In this document: piece after piece, positions 57,806 to 64,000 of the stretch
Layout of the letters: each line of letters begins with the position of its first letter
Position numbering within the stretch: the stretch's first letter is position 1
Assembly: GCA_002406115.1 (NCBI GenBank)
Contig: DHNC01000035.1
Span: forward strand, 82,400-146,399
From: Christensenella sp. UBA4626
Lineage (GTDB): Bacteria > Bacillota > Clostridia > Christensenellales > UBA1242
Direction of reading: 5' to 3'
Length of the DNA: 64,000 nucleotides
Program-made: the position numbers and the translations under genes
Notes under the pieces: generated by a model
Seen by the model: the letters and a program-made list of their open reading frames with translations, nothing else
Databases searched by the model: none
What the model was told of the DNA's origin: nothing

Positions 57806-59692
57806 ATGGCAATAAATATTCTTGATAGTATGATAATCAACCGAATTTCAGCAGGTGAAGTTGTTGAAAGTCCTTTTTCGATTGTTAAGGAATTGATTGA
57901 CAACTCTCTTGACGCTGGCGCCGATAAGATTTATGTTGAAATAAAAAATGGCGGTATTGATTCTATCACAATCAAAGATAACGGCAAAGGCATCGATCGT
58001 GACGACTTGATTAAGGCATTTTTGCCACACGCAACAAGCAAAATCACAAATATAGAAGATTTGAATTCCATTTCAACACTTGGTTTTAGGGGAGAGGCTC
58101 TTGCCAGCATTTCCAATGTAACGCAAACAAAAATCGTTACAAAAACCCCTGAACAAGAAATTGCTTATCAAATGGAAGTAAATGGCGGCAATTTTGGTGA
58201 AATTTTGCCAACAGAAAGTTCGGTGGGCACAAAAATCCAAGTAAACAACTTGTTTTTCAACACACCAGCCAGAAGAAAATTTTTAAGAAAGCCAAAACAG
58301 GAAGAAAGTCAAATAACAAATATCATTGCTCGCTATATTTTGGCACATCCTAGCGTGGATTTCACTTATATAGTCGACGGCAAAACGGTTTATAAAACCA
58401 CTGGTAAAACTTTGTTGGATGCAATATATTGTGTATATGGCGATGATATAACTCAAAATATAATACCAGTTGAAAAAGAATTGGGCAATATGAAGTTGTC
58501 TGGCTACGTTTCAAAAGTTGGTTTCAGCAAGCCGAACACAACCTATCAAACTTTGATTGTGAACAATAGATATGTGGTGGACGAAATCGTTTCAAAGGCA
58601 AGTTATATGGCTTTTGAAGAGTATTTAATGACAAGGCAATTCCCAGTTTATATTTTGAATTTAACCATGCCAGCAATTGATGTGGATGTAAACGTGCATC
58701 CAAGCAAAATCAACATTAAATTTTCAAATCCAAGTCAGGTTTATGATTTGGTTTACACTGCAATCCGCTCGGCAATTTATTCCTCATTAAACAACAATCA
58801 TTTAGAGCAAAGCACATCATCCAACATTGATGTTCAACAACCTTTAATCAAGGTTGATTTGGACAGCATGAAAGAGATTGAAATCGAGCCAACAGTCCAA
58901 AGCGTTAGCCCAACAGTAAATCTGAAGCAGTCCTCATTTACGCCATTTAGTTTGTTCGATTTGCCAAATGATGCATCGTCTTGCAGCAATAATTATGAGT
59001 ATAAAATTGAAAAAACTGAGGCTGAGGAGCAAAACAACACAATTTTTGAAAATGAATTTAAACCAGCCCAACCAGCACAAGAAATCAAAGACAATGATTA
59101 CAAAAATGTTGAAGATTTTGCCGATTTCAAAGTTATAGGGCAGTTGTTTAACGAATTTTTGGTTATTGAACGAAATGACAAAATGATTTTGCTTGATTTC
59201 CATGCCGGTCATGAAAGGTTGAATTACGACAAATTCACCAGCATGGTTGAAAAAAGGCAAGTGGTTGTTCAAGACTTGTTGGTTCCTTACGAGGTTAAAT
59301 TGACCTCACAAGAGGTTGAATATTTGGTGTCTTTGCAGCCAAAATTGCAAGAATTAGGTTTTAGTTTAAACAAAATCAGCGATAATCAAATTGAGGTGAT
59401 CTCAATCCCTATGCAACTTAAAGACATAAATTTGAAAGAGTTTGTAGATGACCTTTTGCATGATATGAAAAACTTAAAACCAACCATGAATTATGAAATA
59501 CGTCACTATTTGATGCAAAAAGCCTGCAAAAGCAGCGTAAAATCCGGCATGATTTTGAATGAAATGGAGATTAAAGATTTGCTCAAAAATTTGGACGATA
59601 AAAACCCTGTTTTATTGTGTCCTCATGGCAGACCAGTTTTGACAGTGGTTTCTAGAACAGAAATTGAAAGATGGTTTAAACGTATAGTATGA
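57806..59692 (+). CDS. mutL: DNA mismatch repair protein MutL
   Basis: The 628-residue MutL has the GHKL ATPase N-terminus (IAAGEVVE-like ISAGEVVESPFSIVKELIDN, DNGKGI, GFRGEALASI). A linker of about 330-440 is followed by a C-terminal dimer/endonuclease domain. The endonuclease motif DQHAxxExxxxE appears as DFHAGHERLNYD, with Phe and Asp replacing the common Gln and Glu. QKACKSSVKSG and the metal-site CPHGRP are present. So nuclease activity is likely but the motif is slightly changed. It overlaps miaA by 4 bp. Confidence 0.95.
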   Translation: MAINILDSMIINRISAGEVVESPFSIVKELIDNSLDAGADKIYVEIKNGGIDSITIKDNGKGIDRDDLIKAFLPHATSKITNIEDLNSISTLGFRGEALASISNVTQTKIVTKTPEQEIAYQMEVNGGNFGEILPTESSVGTKIQVNNLFFNTPARRKFLRKPKQEESQITNIIARYILAHPSVDFTYIVDGKTVYKTTGKTLLDAIYCVYGDDITQNIIPVEKELGNMKLSGYVSKVGFSKPNTTYQTLIVNNRYVVDEIVSKASYMAFEEYLMTRQFPVYILNLTMPAIDVDVNVHPSKINIKFSNPSQVYDLVYTAIRSAIYSSLNNNHLEQSTSSNIDVQQPLIKVDLDSMKEIEIEPTVQSVSPTVNLKQSSFTPFSLFDLPNDASSCSNNYEYKIEKTEAEEQNNTIFENEFKPAQPAQEIKDNDYKNVEDFADFKVIGQLFNEFLVIERNDKMILLDFHAGHERLNYDKFTSMVEKRQVVVQDLLVPYEVKLTSQEVEYLVSLQPKLQELGFSLNKISDNQIEVISIPMQLKDINLKEFVDDLLHDMKNLKPTMNYEIRHYLMQKACKSSVKSGMILNEMEIKDLLKNLDDKNPVLLCPHGRPVLTVVSRTEIERWFKRIV

Positions 59693-60579
59693 CAAAATTA
59701 GTGATAATCACCGGTTTAACCGGCAGTGGCAAGACAGGTTTGGCGGTTAAAATTGCCAAAAAATATAACGGGGAAATTATTTCTGCCGACAGTGTGCAGA
59801 TTTACAAAAATTTGGATATTGGAAGTGCAAAGGTCACAAAAGAGGAGGCGGATAGCGTCCCTCATCACTTGATTGATATACGTGAATTTGACCAAACCTA
59901 TAACGTTGGTGAATTTGTTCGAGATTGCGTCAATGCAATTGATGAAATTGTTGCAAAAGGCAAATTGCCGATAATTTGTGGTGGCACTGGCTTATACATC
60001 AAAGCATTGATGGAAGGCTACACTTTGGGCGACGCCGCAAATTTAGAATTCAGAAAAAAATATCAAGACCTGGCAGCAGAGAAGGGCAATATGTACGTTT
60101 GGGAAATCCTCAATTCAGTTGCCCCAGAAATGGCTAAAAATGTGCACGCAAACAACTTAAAGCGGGTGATAAGGTATCTTGAATTAGCAACCTCAAACAC
60201 GGTTGCAGAAACAGAACCAAGCCCTCTTTCAAACTTTGAAATTTGTTGTGTTGGCATTGTCGATGATCGACAAGTGATTTATGATAAACTGGATAAGCGT
60301 GTTGACATAATGATAAGCCAAGGGTTGGAAGATGAGGTCAAATCGCTCGTCGACAGGGGTGCAAAGCGTGAAATGCAAGCCTTTAATAGCATTGATTACA
60401 AGGAGTGGTTCGACTATTTTGATGGCACAATTTCAAAAGAGAGGACTATCGAATTGATAAAGCAGCACAACCGCAATTATTGCAAACGACAACTCACATT
60501 TTTAAAAACGATAAAAAACATTAAATTGTTAAATAAACAAGATGCAGAAATAGAGATAGAGAGGTTCTTAAATGATTAG
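59689..60579 (+). CDS. miaA: tRNA dimethylallyltransferase MiaA
   Basis: MiaA adds the isopentenyl group at A37 of tRNAs reading U-starting codons. The 296-residue protein has P-loop TGLTGSGKTGLAV, SADSVQIYKNLDIGSAKVTKEE-type substrate loop, and GGTGLYIKALMEG. The MQAFNSIDYKEWFDYFDG and the NYCKRQLTFLK segments near the end complete the family. ATG overlaps the mutL stop by 4 bp. It provides the substrate for MiaB of the same operon. Confidence 0.96.
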   Translation: MTKLVIITGLTGSGKTGLAVKIAKKYNGEIISADSVQIYKNLDIGSAKVTKEEADSVPHHLIDIREFDQTYNVGEFVRDCVNAIDEIVAKGKLPIICGGTGLYIKALMEGYTLGDAANLEFRKKYQDLAAEKGNMYVWEILNSVAPEMAKNVHANNLKRVIRYLELATSNTVAETEPSPLSNFEICCVGIVDDRQVIYDKLDKRVDIMISQGLEDEVKSLVDRGAKREMQAFNSIDYKEWFDYFDGTISKERTIELIKQHNRNYCKRQLTFLKTIKNIKLLNKQDAEIEIERFLND

Positions 60580-61813
60580 TTTATCCAAAAAAGCAATGGA
60601 CATCGTAAACAAAGCAGAAGAGAAGTGTAAACCATTGTTTGAAAATATTGAAAAAATTGAATTTGAAAACCAGTTAAAAGTGCTTAACGCTTTTAGCCAA
60701 AACAATGTGCAAGCCTACCACTTTGCTGGCAGCAATGGCTATGGACACAACGATTTGGGCAGAGAAAAACTTTGCCAGGTTTTTGCTTCGATTTTTCACA
60801 CTGAGGACGCTTTGGTTAGTCCGCTTATAACTTGCGGCACTGAGGCAATCACAAAATGTCTGTTTGGTCTTTTACGTCCAGGGCAAACCATGCTGTGTAT
60901 TTCTGGCACGCCATATGACACTTTGCACGACATTATTTGGGGTGTGGAAGGCAAAAATGTTGGCTCTCTGAAAGATTACAATATTCGTTACACTCAAGTT
61001 GATTTAATAAACAACGATGAGTTTGATTTAAACGGCATAACAGAGGGCATAAAAAAATACAATCCTGACCTCATTTATATCCAAAGATCTCGTGGATACG
61101 AATTGAGGAATGCTTTGACAATAGAAAAAATCAAGCAAGCCATCATCGAAGTTAAAAAGAGCACAAATTCAACCATTTTGGTTGACAATTGCTATGGCGA
61201 ATTTACCGAAACGCTTGAACCAACCGATGTTGGAGCAGATGTTGTTGTTGGCTCTCTCATCAAAAATTTAGGCGGTGGTATTGCACCTTGCGGGGGATAT
61301 GTTGCTGGCAAGAAAGACCTTCTTGAACTTATTTCATATCAAATGACAAGCCCAGCGGTTGGATTTGACGCTGGCGGCTACGAATTGGGATATAAGGCAT
61401 TTTTCCAAGGCATTTTCAATTCTCCTCATGTTGTTGCTCAAAGCGTTAAGTTGGTGCGTTTGGCAAGCATGACAATTGCTGATTTGGGATATAAAACCAT
61501 CCCAAGCATCGACCAACCAATCAGCGACATCGTTTGCTGCATCGAGTTTAATAATCCAGATAAACTTATAAATTTTGTTAGAGGCATTCAGCAGAGTGGG
61601 GCAATAGATAGCAACTCATCACCAGTTCCAAGCGAAATGGAAGGTTATGCCGACAAAATTATCATGGCAAGTGCAAGTTTCAATCAAGGTAGCACAATTG
61701 AACTTAGTTGCGATGGGCCAATCAGACCACCATATGTTGGATATTTGCAAGGTTGCATAAACTATACTCATGGCAAAATTGGTTTGATAAATTCAATTCA
61801 ATCAATTCTTTAA
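60572..61813 (+). CDS. Methionine gamma-lyase family / aluminium-resistance type PLP enzyme (YnbB-like)
   Basis: A 413-residue PLP enzyme resembling the YnbB family, annotated as methionine gamma-lyase or aluminium resistance protein. It has HFAGSNGYGHNDLGREKL and VSPLITCGTEAITKCLFGLLRPGQ in the substrate domain. The PLP lysine is likely in VVGSLIKNLGGGIAPCGGY. The true substrate is not proven. It overlaps miaA by 8 bp and ends the operon; Bacillus also places ynbB near mutSL-miaA-hfq, but hfq is missing here. Confidence 0.88.
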   Translation: MISLSKKAMDIVNKAEEKCKPLFENIEKIEFENQLKVLNAFSQNNVQAYHFAGSNGYGHNDLGREKLCQVFASIFHTEDALVSPLITCGTEAITKCLFGLLRPGQTMLCISGTPYDTLHDIIWGVEGKNVGSLKDYNIRYTQVDLINNDEFDLNGITEGIKKYNPDLIYIQRSRGYELRNALTIEKIKQAIIEVKKSTNSTILVDNCYGEFTETLEPTDVGADVVVGSLIKNLGGGIAPCGGYVAGKKDLLELISYQMTSPAVGFDAGGYELGYKAFFQGIFNSPHVVAQSVKLVRLASMTIADLGYKTIPSIDQPISDIVCCIEFNNPDKLINFVRGIQQSGAIDSNSSPVPSEMEGYADKIIMASASFNQGSTIELSCDGPIRPPYVGYLQGCINYTHGKIGLINSIQSIL

Positions 61814-61824
61814 AATTTGTGTTT

Positions 61825-61854
61825 AAGCACGTGTCACAATGGCACGTGTTTTTT
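61825..61854 (+). terminator. Terminator ending the miaB-mutSL-miaA operon
   Basis: AAGCACGTGTCA (61825-61836) pairs with TGGCACGTGTTT (61840-61851) using two wobbles, with a CAA loop and further T residues. Confidence 0.85.
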
Positions 61855-62004
61855 AATACAACAAACTTTTGAGAGGAATAATTCGGATTATTGTTACAGC
61901 AAAATAACATAACATAAATATGTCAATTTATTTGCAGCCTTTTTGGATAAATTTTAAAATCCAATTTTCAGATAAAGGATTGAAAAGAGGGAAAAAAATA
62001 TCAA

Positions 62005-62151
62005 ATGCAGGGGGGGGGGAAAATCATCCCAAGACTTGACGTGGCAACGCAACTGGAACGCACAAGTCTTAGCGAGCAGGAATATTTGGCAGTCAAAGAG
62101 CGAAACAAGATAGGGCAAATAAGTGCTTTGAAGAGAAGTTTGAAAGGTTAA
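62005..62151 (+). other. Short ORF with a G10 run, possible gene remnant
   Basis: A 48-codon frame from ATG 62005 reads MQGGGKIIPRLDVATQLERT, then SLSEQEYLAVKERNKIGQIS, and ends LKRSLKG with TAA. Its base composition is richer in G+C than the flanks and it looks codon-like. A run of ten G (62010-62019) sits near its start, a possible slippage site. AGAGGG lies 13 bp upstream, which is too far for a good ribosome binding site. It could be the 3' end of a decayed gene from a mobile element. I do not recognise it. Confidence 0.35.
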
Positions 62152-62230
62152 AGCCCGTGTGGACATCCACAGGGCAGTGTACAATGTTATGTACATATCT
62201 TTGCGTAAAACAACACTTTTACGCAAAGAT
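62152..62230. repeat. Three consecutive hairpins in the 62 kb island
   Basis: The first is GCCCGTGTGGA with TCCACAGGGC (62153-62175, one bulge). The second is GTACA with TGTAC (about 62179-62194). The third is ATCTTTGCGTAAAA with TTTTACGCAAAGAT (62197-62210 and 62217-62230), a perfect 14-bp stem with a CAACAC loop. None is followed by a T-run on either strand. Confidence 0.7.
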
Positions 62231-62335
62231 GAGGGCAAAATAGCAAAATATTGCGTGGATAACCCGGTTTTTGTCCACATTTTTATTTTTAATCATCATA
62301 TTGTTATATTTTGCGACAAGATTTATTGTGGATAC
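62158..62335. other. Cluster of DnaA-box-like words in an intergenic region
   Basis: Near matches to TTATCCACA or its complement occur at 62158-62166, 62163-62171 (7 of 9 each), 62254-62262, 62271-62279 and 62327-62335 (8 of 9 each), next to a strongly A/T-rich stretch (62280-62520). An origin is unlikely on gene orientation; a DnaA-binding control site or a plasmid-like remnant is possible. Confidence 0.35.
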
Positions 62336-62761
62336 ATTTTTTCACTTTGTAACTTCAAAATGGTTCCTTAAAAGATATTTTTGAATTTCCTTAAAAAATC
62401 AAATTTATTGATTACATAGTTGATTTTTATCTTAATTTAAAATTTGACGATTTTGCAGCAATTCGACATGTGTATCAATCCGCTTTTCGATTTTACATCT
62501 TAAATTTTAAATTTTTAGATGACCAATCCCTCATCTTTTTTGTTCCAAATCGCTCTGAGAGCATTTTAGCAAGGTGGCATATTTTCTATCCTTTTTGTAT
62601 GATAAAAAATTAGTTGCTTTTTAACCAAATTTTGTTCGACCAATCAAAAATCTTGCATCTATACAAAATTGTATTTTTTGGCTTTAAAAAAATGATATTG
62701 GATTATAACGCAAACAAACTAAGATTGTCGAAAATGCTTGACACAATATCTTTGCGTAAAA
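62195..62761. repeat. 16-bp direct repeat flanking about 550 bp
   Basis: ATATCTTTGCGTAAAA occurs at 62195-62210 and again at 62746-62761, where it forms the T-run side of the serS terminator. The stretch 62231-62745 between them contains no credible gene on either strand and is A/T-rich. Confidence 0.7.
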
Positions 62762-62789
62762 AACTAAGCACCGGTTAAAGTGCTTAGTT
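62758..62789 (-). terminator. Terminator of serS
   Basis: On the minus strand AACTAAGCAC and GTGCTTAGTT (62780-62789 with 62762-62771) form a 10-bp stem with an 8-base loop, followed by a run of T. Confidence 0.88.
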
Positions 62790-62812
62790 GATAATTTATT
62801 AAATTTTAAAAA

Positions 62813-64000
62813 TTATTTGTTTTTAACTTCAATCAAAGATTTGCCACCCATGTATGGACGCAACACTTCTGGTATGGTTATTGAGCCATCTGGTTGATAA
62901 TGATTTTCGATAAACGCAATAATTGCTCTTGGGCTTGCAAGCGCTGTGTTGTTCAAAGTGTTGACAAGATATGTGCCGTCTTTGCCCTTTGCACGGATAT
63001 TCAATCTACGTGCTTGTGCATCGCCGAGTGTTGAACAAGAACCAACTTCAAAATATTTTTGTTGACGTGGGCTCCATGCTTCGATATCGCAAGATTTAAC
63101 TTTAAGGTCAGCTAAATCGCCTGTGCAGCATTCAAGTTGACGCACTGGAATTTCCAAATTTCTGAACACATCTACGGTATATTGCCACATTTTGTTGTAC
63201 CAATCCATAGCCTCTTCTGCCTTACAAATCACAATCATTTCTTGCTTTTCAAACTGGTGAACCCTATAAATGCCACGTTCTTCAAGCCCATGCGCACCGC
63301 CCTCTTTTCTGAAACAAGGTGAATAAGACGTCATTCTTATTGGCAATTCCTCTTCTTTTATGATTTGGTCTTTAAATCTGCCTATCATGCTGTGTTCGCT
63401 TGTGCCAATCAAATATAGGTCCTCGCCCTCGATTTTGTACATCATAGCATCCATTTCTGCAAAACTCATAACGCCTGTTACAACGTCACTATGAATCATA
63501 AATGGTGGTATGCAGTACACAAAGCCTTTGTCAATCATATAATCTCTGCCATAAGCAATCATTGCTTCGTGCAATCTGGCAATATCGCCAAGCAAATAGT
63601 AAAAACCTGCGCCAGAAGTCCTGCCGGCACTTTCCTTATCCAATCCGCCAACTGCGTTTAAAATGTCCGCATTATAAGGTATCTCATAATCTGGAACTTT
63701 TGCTTCGCCAAATCTAGCAACTTCAACATTTTGGCTGTCGTCCTTACCAACCGGCACAGATGGGTCAACAATATTAGGAATCATCATCATATTTGCCTTA
63801 ATTTTGTCGTTGTATTCCGCAACTTTTTGCTCGATTTCTGCAATGCGTTCGTTATTTTTTACAACAACTGCCTTGATTTCGTTGGCTTGGTCAATTTGCT
63901 TTTCACGCATCAATTTGCCGATTTGTTGTGACAAACTGTTCCTCTTTGCACGTAAATCATCGCCTTCTTGCTTCAAAATACGCACATCTTTATCCCATTC
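62813..64000 (-). CDS. serS: Seryl-tRNA synthetase, N-terminus outside window
   Basis: SerRS charges tRNA-Ser. The minus-strand frame runs to the window edge (EWDKDVRILKQEG at the edge), so about the first 30 residues are missing; the GTG at 63985 is internal. The 395 visible residues include the N-terminal coiled-coil arm (LRAKRNSLSQQIGKLMREK to about 100). Class II motifs follow: LIGTSEHSMIGRFKDQII, SYSPCFRKEGGAHGLEERGIYRVHQFEKQEM in motif 2, and NTLNNTALASPRAIIAFIENHYQ. It ends with a clear terminator. Confidence 0.96.
   Translation of the reverse strand, partial: EWDKDVRILKQEGDDLRAKRNSLSQQIGKLMREKQIDQANEIKAVVVKNNERIAEIEQKVAEYNDKIKANMMMIPNIVDPSVPVGKDDSQNVEVARFGEAKVPDYEIPYNADILNAVGGLDKESAGRTSGAGFYYLLGDIARLHEAMIAYGRDYMIDKGFVYCIPPFMIHSDVVTGVMSFAEMDAMMYKIEGEDLYLIGTSEHSMIGRFKDQIIKEEELPIRMTSYSPCFRKEGGAHGLEERGIYRVHQFEKQEMIVICKAEEAMDWYNKMWQYTVDVFRNLEIPVRQLECCTGDLADLKVKSCDIEAWSPRQQKYFEVGSCSTLGDAQARRLNIRAKGKDGTYLVNTLNNTALASPRAIIAFIENHYQPDGSITIPEVLRPYMGGKSLIEVKNK

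Noticed and set aside
61954..62280. 108-codon minus-strand ORF in the 62 kb island
   Set aside because: Crosses the perfect hairpin and the G10 run, has no ribosome binding site and an unconvincing composition.
61855..62755. Replication origin at the DnaA-like cluster
   Set aside because: No dnaA or dnaN nearby, boxes are imperfect, and flanking genes point toward the site rather than away.
1..64000. CRISPR arrays, prophage, intact insertion sequences or defence systems
   Set aside because: No regularly spaced repeats, transposase, integrase, capsid or Cas-like proteins were found in any frame.
1..64000. TGA recoding (Mollicute or SR1-like code)
   Set aside because: TGA closes certain genes at expected lengths, e.g. 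spoIIIAA, spoIIIAD, uppS and the XRE gene, so the standard code fits.

Overview
The window is a gene-dense, low-GC piece of a bacterial chromosome, using the standard code (TGA works as a stop, for example in spoIIIAA and spoIIIAD). It looks like an endospore-forming member of the Firmicutes/Clostridia. The evidence is a complete spoIIIAA-AH operon, Gram-positive style gene order, AGGAGG-type ribosome binding sites, class A PBP, DprA and ComEC. Many blocks are collinear with Bacillus subtilis: ftsY-ylxM-ffh-rpsP-khpA-rimM-trmD, rplS-rbgA-rnhB, dprA-topA-trmFO-hslVU, rpsB-tsf-frr-uppS-cdsA-rseP, rimP-nusA-rnpM-ylxQ-infB-rbfA-truB, spoIIIA-asp23-nusB-xseAB, comEC-holA-rpsT and miaB-mutSL-miaA. 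Genes often placed in these blocks are missing here (pyrH, dxr, ispG, xerC, codY, ribF). I cannot name the species.

Layout. 0-7 kb: SRP GTPases and receptor, ribosomal protein S16, RNA-modification genes, a Nudix hydrolase, the ribosome-assembly GTPase RbgA and an unrecognised putative metalloprotease. 7-18.6 kb: RNase HII, YraN, L19, a second Nudix protein, a ComM-like AAA ATPase, DprA, TopA, TrmFO, HslVU, TcdA and thioredoxin. 18.6-22 kb: a cysteine desulfurase with an unusual IscU-like partner, RuvX and a DUF1292 protein. 22-29 kb: S2, EF-Ts, RRF, UppS, CdsA, RseP, then a shortened PolC-like protein where polC normally lies. 29-36 kb: the nusA-infB transcription/translation operon, TruB and EF-P. 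36-41 kb: spoIIIA. 41-45 kb: Asp23, NusB, exonuclease VII and an archaeal-type ProRS. 45-49 kb: tRNA-Glu, a small XRE repressor with two visible operators, ComEC, HolA, a YgjP-like metalloprotease and S20. 49-62 kb: MurI, GlmS, PBP1, MiaB, MutS, MutL, MiaA and a methionine gamma-lyase family protein. 62-62.8 kb: an almost gene-free stretch with hairpins, repeats, a G10 run and DnaA-box-like words. 62.8-64 kb: serS, running off the right edge.

Most genes are on the plus strand in tightly packed operons (4-bp ATGA overlaps, 1-16 bp gaps). Only tRNA-Glu, rpsT, the PBP gene and serS are on the minus strand. Several junctions place the next promoter inside or directly after the preceding terminator. 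Several promoters have a -10 box ending only 6-8 bases before the start codon, which suggests leaderless mRNAs.

The most unusual observations are: (1) three tandem copies of the ffh 3' end, one carrying a clearly different Ffh tail and one differing only at synonymous sites, as if integrative elements had repeatedly used ffh as an attachment site; (2) a 506-residue PolC-like protein with N-terminal, OB and intact DEDDh exonuclease domains but no recognisable PHP or polymerase domain, sitting at the polC locus; (3) an IscU-like scaffold lacking two of the three ligand cysteines, next to a normal cysteine desulfurase; (4) an Asn/Gln-rich, prion-like stretch in IF2; (5) the 62 kb hairpin/repeat island. 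No CRISPR array, intact transposase, prophage or defence island was seen.
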